Of a stretch of DNA of 64,000 nucleotides, positions 36,200-44,936 are shown piece by piece. Made by a program: the position numbers and the translations under genes. The DNA is from JAAYQA01 sp964510345 (GTDB lineage: Bacteria > Bacillota > Clostridia > Tissierellales > Peptoniphilaceae): positions 1-64,000 of the forward strand of contig CAZEBB010000005.1 in assembly GCA_964510345.1 (NCBI GenBank). Reading direction: 5' to 3'. Positions within the stretch are counted from its first letter, which is position 1. Each line of letters starts with the position of its first letter. Under the pieces are notes generated by a model. It searched no databases, had not been told where the DNA came from, and was given only the letters and a program-made list of their open reading frames with translations.

Positions 36200-37304
36200 C
36201 CGGCTTCACCTCCTTCTTGCTCCCCGCAAATTTTGTGGAGATCCATGTGAACAGGTACGGCATCGACACGAAGAAAACGATCATGCCGATAATGATATTG
36301 ATGATTTCAAACGGTATGCGAAGCATCGACTGCATAGAGGTCCCACCGTATTGCAGAGCCCCAAACAGTAAACCCGCCGGTATGGTCGCTAAGGGATTCG
36401 AGGCTGCGATCAGCGCCACCGCCATTCCGTTAAACCCATAGCCTTCCGCACCGATCAGAAGACTGACCCGTCCGCTCACACCAAGTGCTTGCGTTGCACC
36501 GCCGATGCCGGCGAAGAGGCCTGCAAACAGCATCGCGTGAATAATGTTCTTCTTGACATCGATACCGGCATATTCTGCTGCATCACGATTCGATCCGACC
36601 GCCCGCAGTTGGAATCCTTTGGTCGTATGGTTGAGCATATACCATGCGAAGACCGCCATGAGGATCGCAATCGCGAAGCCCCAGTTCACCTGGGTAGAAA
36701 AGAAATCCGCCGCACCCGGGATGCTCGCAAGCATCGCCTTACCGGCTTCCGTTTTTTTGTATTGACCGAGAACGAGGATCGAAGCGGACGGTAAGATGCT
36801 CTGGCTGACCTGAACATTGGATCCGACGAATGCCTTGGTCCCCATAATAAAATTGCTGAAGTAAATCGCGATCCAGTTCAGCATGATTGTGGTGATGACT
36901 TCATTGATCCCGCGATATGCCTTGAGTACTCCTGCGATCCCACCCCATAGAGCGCCGAAGAGGGCACCCACTAGAATGGAGACCAGTGCGTGAAGTCCGG
37001 GCGGCAACATGAGAAAATAGCCCGCTAACGAAGCTCCCAGAGCCCCCATGACGAACTGCCCTTCCGCACCGATATTAAACAACCCCGTTTTCATGGCAAA
37101 GGCGACAGAAATCCCCGTTAAAATGATCGGCGTCGAACGAATGATCGTCCACGCGATATACTTCGGTTTGCTGAAGACTCCTTGGATCAGTTGGCTGTAA
37201 GCCGCTATGGGTGAGTACCCGGCGATGAGCAGTACGAGTGAACCGACCAACATGCCGAGAGCGATCGAAAGCAGCGTTATTACGATTCTATTGGGCTTTT
37301 TCAT
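36186..37304 (-). CDS. BMP-type nucleoside ABC transporter permease (NupP-like)
   Basis: The 372-residue permease has an extra N-terminal membrane segment (about 8-30) and the family motif TGLFNIGAEGQFVMGAL, then VGSNRDAAEYAGI in the coupling loop. ATG at 37304 is preferred over a GTG at 37310 because GGGAGG lies 5 bases before it. It overlaps the ATPase stop by about 17 bases. Pairs with the permease at 35276. Confidence 0.91.
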   Translation of the reverse strand: MKKPNRIVITLLSIALGMLVGSLVLLIAGYSPIAAYSQLIQGVFSKPKYIAWTIIRSTPIILTGISVAFAMKTGLFNIGAEGQFVMGALGASLAGYFLMLPPGLHALVSILVGALFGALWGGIAGVLKAYRGINEVITTIMLNWIAIYFSNFIMGTKAFVGSNVQVSQSILPSASILVLGQYKKTEAGKAMLASIPGAADFFSTQVNWGFAIAILMAVFAWYMLNHTTKGFQLRAVGSNRDAAEYAGIDVKKNIIHAMLFAGLFAGIGGATQALGVSGRVSLLIGAEGYGFNGMAVALIAASNPLATIPAGLLFGALQYGGTSMQSMLRIPFEIINIIIGMIVFFVSMPYLFTWISTKFAGSKKEVKPDVSE

Positions 37305-38803
37305 GAGCACCTCCCGCCATCAGGTAACCGAGCTCCCGTTCGTTTGCATCTTCCGCATCCATTTGCGCGACAATGACACCGTCGTGAATGACCGCGATCC
37401 GGTCGGACAAATCCATGACTTCATCCAGCTCAAACGAAAGTAGTAATACCGCTTTTCCCTTTTCCCTCTGATCGAGCAAAAAGCGATGGACGTATTCGAT
37501 CGCACCAACATCTAAGCCCCTCGTCGGCTGTGCAGCGATCAACACTTCCGGATTGCTCGCGATCTCTCGGGCTAAGATCACCTTTTGTTGATTCCCACCT
37601 GAGAGCGAAGCCGCCGACTGTTCCGTGTTCCTCGGTCGGACGTCAAACTGTTCGGCCAATTCCTGTGCATGATCGTGAATCGCCTTGTGATTTAACTTCC
37701 CTTTGGCGGAGAACGGAGCCTTGGCATAATCCTTCAAAGCCATATTCTCTTCCACCGANNNNNNNNNNGCGGTCCTCGGGGATGGTGTTCATGCCGGCGT
37801 CGATAATCTGCTTGGGACTCTTATTTGTCACATCCGCCCCGTTGAGTACGACCTTCCCGGCGTCAATATGGCGAAGACCTGTGATCGCTTCGATCAGTTC
37901 GGACTGGCCATTCCCGTCGATTCCGGCAATGCCCAATATCTCTCCTTTGAATAATTCCAAATTAAGTCCTTTTAGCTTCGGTAAATTGCGATTGTCTTTG
38001 ACTTGTAAGTCTTTAATCTGCAAAGCGAGGTCAGCTCTTCGTTCATCTCGCGGGTTGACGACTTGGGTCAGTTGCCGGCCGACCATCAGATTGGCCATTT
38101 CCGCCTCGGATACATCCGCGACCCGTAGAGTATCGATCTTTTCCCCTTTGCGGATGACGGTCACATTATCCGCCAGCATTTTTATCTCTTTTAATTTATG
38201 TGTGATGATGATGATCGTCTTTCCCTGCTCCGACAGTTCGCTCACAATCGATATCATCTCCGTGATCTCTTGGGGGGTGAGGACTGCCGTCGGTTCATCC
38301 AAGATGAGAATCTCGGCACCCCGATACAGAGCTTTTAATATTTCGACACGTTGCTGCATGCCGACACTGATATCCGCCACTTTGGCATCAGGATCGATCT
38401 GTAAACCGTATCGATCCGATAATTCCATGATCTCTGCTCTGGCTCTTTTTTTATCTAACAACCCCATGGCTTTGGTACGTTCGAGTCCCAGCATAATATT
38501 TTCCAGAACAGAAAACTCTTCCACCAACATAAAATGCTGGTGAACCATTCCGATCCCCGCTTTGATCGCGTCATTCGGACCCGCAAAGTGGACGGCTTGC
38601 CCGCGGATGAAGATTTCACCTTCCGTCGGCGTATAGAGTCCATAGAGCATATTCATCAGCGTCGTCTTGCCGGCGCCATTTTCACCTAAAAGTGCGTGGA
38701 TCTCCTTTTCGTGAATCTGCAGGTCGATGGAATGGTTGGCGGTAAAGTTTCCGAAACGTTTGGTGATCCCTTTAAACTCAATAATGACGGGAGTTTCGTT
38801 CAC
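37288..38803 (-). CDS. BMP-type nucleoside ABC transporter ATPase (NupO-like), interrupted by an assembly gap
   Basis: A double-domain ATPase of about 510 residues. First domain: Walker A GENGAGKTT, signature DISVGMQQR, Walker B ILILDEPTAVL. Second domain: signature SLSGGNQQK, Walker B VLIAAQPTRGLDVG, with Gln in place of the usual acidic residue, as is common in this family. Ten N (37759-37768) fall between NTIPEDR and SVEENMALK, at complete codons on both sides. The family has about nine residues there (27 bases), so the N count is only nominal and the apparent frameshift is not real. GTG start, 5 bases after AAAGGAGG. Confidence 0.9.
37759..37768. other. Assembly gap (10 N) of wrong length
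   Basis: Ten N inside the importer ATPase. Both flanks end at codon boundaries, so the true missing length should be a multiple of 3, probably about 27 bases. Confidence 0.85.
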
Positions 38804-38823
38804 TTCTGCCTCCTTTCGTAAAA

Positions 38824-38856
38824 GAGAGGAGCTGCTCCGCAGAGGGTAACAGCTCC
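38824..38856 (-). terminator. Hairpin between the BMP lipoprotein and the ATPase genes
   Basis: GGAGCTG/CAGCTCC with a 15-nt loop, followed by TCTCTTTTA on the minus strand. It probably causes partial termination, raising the amount of binding protein over the transporter, as is usual for ABC importers. Confidence 0.65.
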
Positions 38857-38882
38857 TTCGTTTGATCCGATACGACGATCAA

Positions 38883-40028
38883 CTATTGTGCGTCGCTCCA
38901 CGTATTGAAAGTGTCTTCGTTAAAGGGCACTTCAATTTCTCCGGAGATGATTTTCGGTTTCAATTCTTCAACTTTCGTCAGAACATCTGCCGGTACCAGT
39001 TTGTTGGAGGTTTCAGCGATATCGACAGCGCCGTTATCTTGCAGTCCGTATACGACGGTCTGTCCGCCCGGGAAACCTTCTTTTGTCGTCTGTTCGATGA
39101 CATTGTACACACCGACATCGACGCGCTTAACCGCCGAGGTGATGACATAATCCGGTGCCAAGTAATTTTGGTCACGGTCTACGCCGATGGCAAATTTCTG
39201 CTGTTCTGCTGCTTCTTCAATCGCTCCGGTTCCAACGTCTCCGGCTGCCGAGAAGATAATGTCTGCGCCGTTTCCATACATGGTCTTCGCGATCGCTTTT
39301 CCGATCGCAGAGTCCGTAAAGGAGTTTGCGTATTGTACTTGTACTTCGATCTCTTTGCCTAATTCTTTTGCACCATAGGCAACACCGGCGCGATAGCCGT
39401 ATTCAAATCCCCAAATGACGTCACCTTCTACACCGCCGATAAAGCCGACATTGTCAGTCTTTGTCATGTTCGCTGCGATATAACCGACCAAGAAGGACGG
39501 TTGCTCTGCTTTAAACAGAACTGACACCGCATTCGTCAATGCGGGATCCGCTACCGAGTCGATCAGTGCATAGTTCACGTCTGCGTTCGCCGAAGCGGCT
39601 GCATTCAAGGCATCCGTCAGCTTGAAGCCAACGCCCCAAATCAGGTTGTTGCCTTGTTCGAGCATCGTGTCGAAGTTCGGTGCATAGTCGGCGTCGGTTT
39701 GTGATTCAACGTATGCGACTTCCACGCCAAGCTCTGTTTGTGCACGTTGCATACCTTCCCAAGCGGATTGGTTAAAGCTTTGGTCGTTGACTCCGCCTTC
39801 ATCTGTTACCATTCCGACTTTGATTGCCGTTGCCGGTGCGGCGTCTCCGCCGGCGGCTTCTGTCGCTGCCGCTTCTGTGGTGCCGGCTTCAGTGGCAGTC
39901 GCTTCGGTAGCTGCTGCTTCAGTGGCGGTTGCTTCTGTGGCTGCTTCGGTCGCTCCCGTCGCGGCCGGGTTACATGCGGCCAGCACAAGCACGAGTACCA
40001 AAAGCAATGCGAGATATCGTTTTTTCAT
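38883..40028 (-). CDS. BMP-family nucleoside-binding lipoprotein
   Basis: Extracytoplasmic binding protein of 381 residues for the importer encoded downstream. Residues 1-18 are the signal and Cys19 (VLAAC) the lipid anchor. A low-complexity Thr-Glu-Ala-rich linker runs to about residue 62. The BMP domain follows (VGMVTDEGGVNDQSFNQSAW, FIGGVEG, AAGDVGTGA). BMP proteins of this subgroup bind purine nucleosides (for example PnrA, NupN); substrate is inferred. AAGGGGGG precedes the ATG. Confidence 0.93.
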   Translation of the reverse strand: MKKRYLALLLVLVLVLAACNPAATGATEAATEATATEAAATEATATEAGTTEAAATEAAGGDAAPATAIKVGMVTDEGGVNDQSFNQSAWEGMQRAQTELGVEVAYVESQTDADYAPNFDTMLEQGNNLIWGVGFKLTDALNAAASANADVNYALIDSVADPALTNAVSVLFKAEQPSFLVGYIAANMTKTDNVGFIGGVEGDVIWGFEYGYRAGVAYGAKELGKEIEVQVQYANSFTDSAIGKAIAKTMYGNGADIIFSAAGDVGTGAIEEAAEQQKFAIGVDRDQNYLAPDYVITSAVKRVDVGVYNVIEQTTKEGFPGGQTVVYGLQDNGAVDIAETSNKLVPADVLTKVEELKPKIISGEIEVPFNEDTFNTWSDAQ

Positions 40029-40065
40029 TTCGAGAAAAACCCCCCTTTTTATTTGGTTCGCTCTT

Positions 40066-40071
40066 ATTATA
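40066..40071 (-). promoter_or_regulatory. Predicted -10 element of the nucleoside importer operon
   Basis: A perfect TATAAT on the minus strand about 37 bases before the BMP start; no good -35 was found at 16-18 bp. Confidence 0.45.
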
Positions 40072-40159
40072 CCCGTTCACAAGCCCTTCCGCACTTATTG
40101 CCAATACTTTGTCATGGCATTTGCTGTACACCGTTGTATTAACAAATTTTGTGCAGTCA

Positions 40160-40188
40160 TTGACGAAAAGGATTCCTGACCCTAGAAT
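40160..40188 (+). promoter_or_regulatory. Predicted promoter of fba
   Basis: TTGACG (40160-40165) and TAGAAT (40183-40188), spacer 17 bp. A second perfect TATAAT at 40217-40222 lacks a good -35. Confidence 0.65.
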
Positions 40189-40274
40189 GAAAGGACAGAC
40201 TGCTTCGTGAATTGGGTATAATACAGTACGGAGTAAAGAGTTCATTTGTTGTAATTACAGAAAGTGAGGGAACT

Positions 40275-41210
40275 ATGCCACTCGTAACGACCACCGAAAT
40301 GTTTAAGAAAGCCTATGAAGGCGGTTACGCCATTGGAGCTTTCAACGTCAACAACATGGAGATCATCCAAGGGATTACCGAAGCTGCGCAGGAAGTCAAC
40401 GCACCGTTAATTCTTCAAGTCTCCAAAGGAGCACGTGCGTATGCCAACCACACCTACTTAGTCAAACTGGTAGAAGCAGCTATCGAGGTGACCGGTCTTC
40501 CGATCGCACTGCACCTCGACCATGGGGATTCCTTTGAGATCTGTAAACAATGCATTGACGGCGGCTTTACCTCTGTCATGTTTGACGGGTCGAGCCTCCC
40601 CTATGAAGAAAATGTACGCGTTTCCAAACAAGTCGTCGAGTACGCCCATGCGCACGGCGTCGTCGTCGAAGGCGAACTGGGCACATTAGCCGGCGTTGAA
40701 GATGACGTATCCGTCGATGCAGCCGATGCGAGCTACACGAAACCTGAACAGGTGCAAGATTTTGTCGAGAGAACCGGCGTCGACTCACTGGCGATCGCCA
40801 TCGGAACCAGCCACGGCGCTTATAAGTTTAAACCCGGACAAAACCCGCAACTCCGCTTTGATATTTTAGAAGACATCCAAGGTAGACTCCCCGGCTTCCC
40901 GATCGTCCTGCACGGCTCAAGCTCCGTACCGCAAGACCTCGTCAAGAAAGTCAACCAATACGGCGGCGCCATGCCCGACGCGATCGGCATTCCGGAAGAG
41001 ATGCTTCGCGAAGCGGCCAAGATGGCTGTCTGCAAGATCAATATCGACTCCGACCTACGCCTCGCTATGACCGCGACGATTCGCGAGTTCTTCGCTGAGC
41101 ACCCGGCTGAGTTCGACCCGAGAAGCTATTTGAAACCCGCACGAGCGGCGATCAAAGAAATGGTCAAACACAAACTGATCCACGTGTTGGGCTGCAACGA
41201 TAAAGCGTAG
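40275..41210 (+). CDS. fba: Class II fructose-bisphosphate aldolase
   Basis: Zn2+-dependent cleavage of fructose 1,6-bisphosphate. The 311-residue protein has GAFNVNNME, the zinc-binding LHLDHGD and the second metal His in GTSHGAYK, plus VLHGSSSVP and the N(I/V)DSDLR phosphate-binding element. ATG at 40275 follows GAGGG. It is transcribed alone from divergent promoters opposite the nucleoside importer and is closed by a strong terminator. Confidence 0.96.
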   Translation: MPLVTTTEMFKKAYEGGYAIGAFNVNNMEIIQGITEAAQEVNAPLILQVSKGARAYANHTYLVKLVEAAIEVTGLPIALHLDHGDSFEICKQCIDGGFTSVMFDGSSLPYEENVRVSKQVVEYAHAHGVVVEGELGTLAGVEDDVSVDAADASYTKPEQVQDFVERTGVDSLAIAIGTSHGAYKFKPGQNPQLRFDILEDIQGRLPGFPIVLHGSSSVPQDLVKKVNQYGGAMPDAIGIPEEMLREAAKMAVCKINIDSDLRLAMTATIREFFAEHPAEFDPRSYLKPARAAIKEMVKHKLIHVLGCNDKA

Positions 41211-41221
41211 GAATAGCATGT

Positions 41222-41250
41222 AAAAAGGAAGAGCGCAGGCTCTTCCTTTT
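41222..41250. terminator. Bidirectional terminator between fba and the flavoprotein gene
   Basis: AAAAGGAAGAGC (41223-41234) pairs perfectly with GCTCTTCCTTTT (41239-41250) around GCAG, with A and T runs in both directions. Confidence 0.92.
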
Positions 41251-41262
41251 ATATTGGATATA

Positions 41263-43227
41263 CTATTTCGCCGCATTTTCTCCGGCAATTTTCCCATTGA
41301 CGACCGTATCCGGTAACGCGTTTCCGCCTAAGCGATTGGCTCCGTGGATACCCCCTGTGACTTCACCGGCGGCAAACAGTCCGGGAATCGGATTGCCTTC
41401 TGCATCCAACACTTGGCAGTCAGTGTTGATCTCCAGTCCGCCCATCGTATGGTGGATCGTCGGCACGCGTTTTGAAGCGTAGAACGGTGCTTTGTCAAAC
41501 GGCTGATCCACTAAATTCTTGCCGAATTCATCTGACGCTTCACCGGCTACGACGAGATTGTACGCATCGACAGTCGCTTGAAGCGCTGCCGGGTCAACCC
41601 CCATATTCGTTGCGAGTTCTTCGATGGACTCTCCTTTTACGACTTTTCCGCTCTCGACCAGCGATCCGATCGTCTCGTTAAAGTCATTCTTCACATTTTC
41701 ATCGGTATATTCATGTGCGTCATGAAGGATGAACATTTCTTTATCCGTTTGTTCCATGAGTGCGCGAGTGAGCACGTCGCGGCGCTCGTCTTCTGCGACG
41801 AATCGCTTACCTTCTTTGTTAATAAACAGTTGGTTCGCGGCATTGATCGAGATATTCCCTTGCATTCCACCGGTTTCGGGGTCGCCGACCGGTAAGAGCT
41901 GAATAAACTCCATACCGACGAGGTTTGCACCGACGTCTTCACCCATGATGATTCCGTCTCCCGTTGCAGAGACGGCATTGGTTGAGCCTAGGCCTTCCAG
42001 CCCACCCCAGTGTTTGTCATACTTGAGAACTAATTCCTGATTTCTCGCAAATCCACCCGTCGCGATGATGACGCCCTTGTTCGCATGGCAAATGACTTCC
42101 GCTCCATCTTTCGTGCCGGTTACGCCGGTGATTTTTCCATCTTCTTGCACGAGTTTTTCCGCTTTCGCATCAAAAATTATCTTGACTTTGTCCGCGTTCG
42201 CATTGATATACTCCATATACGCATCGATCGGCCCTGTCATTACAGGCTTCTTGAACTGGTGCGTACGTTGCCATAAAGCTCCGGTCACCGTCGCGATCTC
42301 AGGATTCACTACGACACCGAGCGATTCCAACCATGGAATGGACTCTTCCGCATGTTTGGTCAGATTGAGGATCAACTCCAGGTTCCCTTCGTAGTCTCCA
42401 CCTTTGTAGGTCTGTAATGCATGCAATTCAGGTGAGTCAAATACCGTCGTCTTGCCCTCTTCTTCATAGGCCGTAATCTGTTCCATGACTGTCGCCATCA
42501 ACTCGGCGTGAAGGTCGTTCTTGGGCTCCTCAGAAGCCGTCTCTTTCACCACATCGATGAGTTCCGGGCGCATTTCATAGGCTTCTTGTCGTACTTTGTC
42601 GACCGAGTTGTACTGTCCACCGGCTAATAAGGTCGATCCGCCCACCGCCGGCATTTTTTCCAGAATGACCACACTGGCGCCGCTTTCCGCTGCAGCGACA
42701 GCCGCCGCAAGACCGGCTCCACCGGCTCCGATGATGACGACATCCGCTGTCTCTTCGATCTTCTCACCCGTTGCCGCTGCGCCTTCTTTCTTCGTCGTAA
42801 AGACGGTCATATCCGCACCGGATTGTTCCAACGCCGCTTTTGCTGCATCAAGAATCGCTTGGCTTGTCACGGTTGCACTTGCTACGGTATCAACCGCAAC
42901 ACTTTGCTGTTCGACGATTTGAGCGGGGATCTTCTCGATCGCCGGATCGGAGATTCCAGGAGACTCTTCATGCTCCAATACATTGACGGCGATGATGGAA
43001 CTTCCGTCGACTTCCACCGACACTTTCACATCACCGTTCATTCCTTTTGCGGATGCTTCATATGTACCTGCGGTCATTCCGCCGGCAACTTCTGTTCCCA
43101 TTTCCGTCTGCTCTACGGCTTCCGTTGCTTCTGTCGCTTCGGTTTCCGCCGGCGCGCTCGGTTGACAACCAGCGGCAACCAACATCACCGCGATCAGTAA
43201 CCACACCACCCATCGTTTCTTTCTCAT
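41263..43227 (-). CDS. FMN-binding and FAD-dependent reductase lipoprotein (fumarate/urocanate reductase family)
   Basis: A 654-residue exported flavoprotein. Signal 1-20 with Cys21 (VAAGC), then a short Thr-Glu-Ala linker. Residues 48-140 form an FMN-binding domain; the covalent flavin site is probably the Thr in ASATVTS, although the usual residue before Ala is Gly. The rest is a FAD_binding_2 flavoprotein: dinucleotide motif VIIGAGGAGLAAAVAAAESG, GGSTLLAGG, and active-site-like HTMGGLEIN and GGIHGANRLGGNAL. Related enzymes reduce fumarate, urocanate or other enoates as electron sinks. Substrate unknown. Flavin attachment would need an ApbE-like enzyme, not in this window. It has its own promoter with a palindrome. 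Confidence 0.9.
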   Translation of the reverse strand: MRKKRWVVWLLIAVMLVAAGCQPSAPAETEATEATEAVEQTEMGTEVAGGMTAGTYEASAKGMNGDVKVSVEVDGSSIIAVNVLEHEESPGISDPAIEKIPAQIVEQQSVAVDTVASATVTSQAILDAAKAALEQSGADMTVFTTKKEGAAATGEKIEETADVVIIGAGGAGLAAAVAAAESGASVVILEKMPAVGGSTLLAGGQYNSVDKVRQEAYEMRPELIDVVKETASEEPKNDLHAELMATVMEQITAYEEEGKTTVFDSPELHALQTYKGGDYEGNLELILNLTKHAEESIPWLESLGVVVNPEIATVTGALWQRTHQFKKPVMTGPIDAYMEYINANADKVKIIFDAKAEKLVQEDGKITGVTGTKDGAEVICHANKGVIIATGGFARNQELVLKYDKHWGGLEGLGSTNAVSATGDGIIMGEDVGANLVGMEFIQLLPVGDPETGGMQGNISINAANQLFINKEGKRFVAEDERRDVLTRALMEQTDKEMFILHDAHEYTDENVKNDFNETIGSLVESGKVVKGESIEELATNMGVDPAALQATVDAYNLVVAGEASDEFGKNLVDQPFDKAPFYASKRVPTIHHTMGGLEINTDCQVLDAEGNPIPGLFAAGEVTGGIHGANRLGGNALPDTVVNGKIAGENAAK

Positions 43228-43262
43228 GGTAAACCTCCTCTATATTTTGTTGTTACTCTAAC

Positions 43263-43292
43263 AGTATACTTGTTGATAATAAATATTGTCAA
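43263..43292 (-). promoter_or_regulatory. Predicted promoter with overlapping palindrome
   Basis: TTGACA (43287-43292), 18-bp spacer, TATACT (43263-43268). The -35 and part of the spacer lie inside a 20-bp imperfect palindrome (43273-43292; arms TTGATAAT and ATTGTCAA), a candidate operator. Confidence 0.6.
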
Positions 43293-43302
43293 TTAATAAT
43301 AA

Positions 43303-43336
43303 CAAAAAAGAGTCGGGAGATTATCGATCCCGACTC
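43303..43336 (-). terminator. Terminator after the dipeptidase gene
   Basis: GAGTCGGGA/TCCCGACTC hairpin followed by TTTTTTG on the minus strand. Confidence 0.88.
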
Positions 43337-43348
43337 ATTGCATTGCGC

Positions 43349-44794
43349 TTATTCAACATAGAATATTTCGGTCGCTCGTGAAATCTTGCCTGCGTGATTT
43401 GTCGCTTCAAAGGTCACGACGTGATAGTTTCCGGCCATTTGTGCGGTTCCGTCAGCATTTGTCGGCCCTGCACCGAGAAGCGGTTCTTCCACTTGGTACG
43501 TGATCGTTCCGGCTTTTGCATCGAAGCTCGGCTCATAGACCACGCCGTCAATGATGACGCGAACTGAATCCGGATCGACCTTCTTCGCTTGCTTTGCATC
43601 TACCGTGGCCGTCAAAAGCGGTGTAGCGCCGAAGGTATCGCCTTTATCAAAATCTGCGGTAATCCAGCTCGTCTGCCCTTGATTGGCAGGGCTCTTCTCG
43701 GCCAGTCTTTCTACTTCCTTCAGCACGCGAAGGGAGTTCCCTCCGAGAATCTTCCCGATATCTTTTGTCGAGTACCCGCGCGCTACGAGCTCTTTTGTCA
43801 ACGCGGGCAGATACGATGCATCTAAAAGATCGACGGGCATGGTGGCACCATCAAAATCCGAACCGATGCCGACGTGATCGACACCGATCAATTTCACCAT
43901 ATGATCGATGTGGTCGACGAGTGCAGCAACGGTGGCGACTTGATAGGATTTGTCGACGACGACTTCATCCCAAAAGTTCACTTGCGCGACTCCGCCGTTT
44001 TCCTTTATAGCGAGGAGCTGATCATCGGTAAGATTTCTGACATGTGGTCGAATCGCGGAAGCTCCGCTGTGCGTTGCCAAGAGCGGCGCTTTGGATACAG
44101 CGATGGAGTCATAGAATGTCGTTTCATTCATATGCGACACGTCGACGATGATCCCCAGTCGGTTCATCTCTGCGATCACTTGTTTTCCCAGATCCGTCAA
44201 ACCCGCGTTCGGAGCATCATTGGCAATACTCGTGCCGGCACCCAGCGCATTCACCGGGTTCCATACAATCGCCATCCCGCGAACGCCCAAGTCGTAGTAT
44301 TGACGCATCAACTCGACGGCATTGAACGATTCAAACCCGTACATTCCCTCTAAAGTAGGCACGGCAACGTGCTTTCCGGATCGTACGCCGGCTTCGATCG
44401 CCTTGAGTGATGATGCAATTGTCATACGATCCGGATAACTCGCTTCACTCCAATAGAGCGCATTGATCATCGCGAGAGATCGGCTATTTGTTCTCGCCGC
44501 GCGTCCTTCGACTCCGTAACGTTCCAAAAATTCTGCGGTGTTGCCTTGGTATCCCGTAAATGCCGCGTAGAAAGCGACATCCAGTCCGCCATCTTTTACC
44601 TTTTGCAGATTGATTTGGCGATCCAATGTCAATAGATCATTCGCAGGTTTCCAAGTCGCCGCATCGATCACACGCATCATCGTGTCATTGTGCGTGTCGA
44701 CGACCGTCGCATCAAAGTGAATGCCCTCCGCATCCGGTTTTGCGGCCACTGCCGCCCCCGGCATCGCCATGACGACACAGCATAGCAGCGCCAT
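43349..44794 (-). CDS. Secreted membrane dipeptidase (peptidase M19), signal peptide probably frameshifted
   Basis: Zn2+ dipeptidase of the renal dipeptidase family. From ATG 44794 the protein has 481 residues: signal core ALLCCVVMAMPGAAVA, then VVDTHNDTMM (metal ligands), VDVSHMNE, THSGASAIRPHVRN and GVDHVGIGSDFDG. Residues after about 385 form a C-terminal beta-rich domain. There is no Shine-Dalgarno near this ATG. The ATG at 44814 is preceded by AAGGAGG at the right distance and begins MRKRK but meets a stop after six codons; one extra A in the A6 run (44797-44802) would join it in frame and give a normal basic signal-peptide start. A one-base deletion or a sequencing error in the homopolymer is likely. 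Confidence 0.88.
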   Translation of the reverse strand: MALLCCVVMAMPGAAVAAKPDAEGIHFDATVVDTHNDTMMRVIDAATWKPANDLLTLDRQINLQKVKDGGLDVAFYAAFTGYQGNTAEFLERYGVEGRAARTNSRSLAMINALYWSEASYPDRMTIASSLKAIEAGVRSGKHVAVPTLEGMYGFESFNAVELMRQYYDLGVRGMAIVWNPVNALGAGTSIANDAPNAGLTDLGKQVIAEMNRLGIIVDVSHMNETTFYDSIAVSKAPLLATHSGASAIRPHVRNLTDDQLLAIKENGGVAQVNFWDEVVVDKSYQVATVAALVDHIDHMVKLIGVDHVGIGSDFDGATMPVDLLDASYLPALTKELVARGYSTKDIGKILGGNSLRVLKEVERLAEKSPANQGQTSWITADFDKGDTFGATPLLTATVDAKQAKKVDPDSVRVIIDGVVYEPSFDAKAGTITYQVEEPLLGAGPTNADGTAQMAGNYHVVTFEATNHAGKISRATEIFYVE

Positions 44795-44900
44795 CAGTTT
44801 TTTCGTTTTCTCATTCGATCGTCCTCCTTTTTCTTTGTATTTTCACTTTACCCAATTATCGCATTGTCTTATCATATGTTGCTGTTGTACAAACAACAAA

Positions 44901-44932
44901 ACCCGAAAAAGATCCATCTCTTTCGGGTTTTT
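44901..44932. terminator. Terminator between the DUF438 and dipeptidase genes
   Basis: ACCCGAAA (44901-44908) pairs with TTTCGGGT (44921-44928); T run on either strand. It should end the minus-strand DUF438 gene. Confidence 0.8.
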
Positions 44933-44936
44933 CTCC

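Noticed and set aside
43273..43292. FNR/CRP-type site at the flavoprotein promoter
   Set aside because: The half-sites are too far apart (TTGAT-N10-GTCAA rather than N4), so only a generic operator is proposed.
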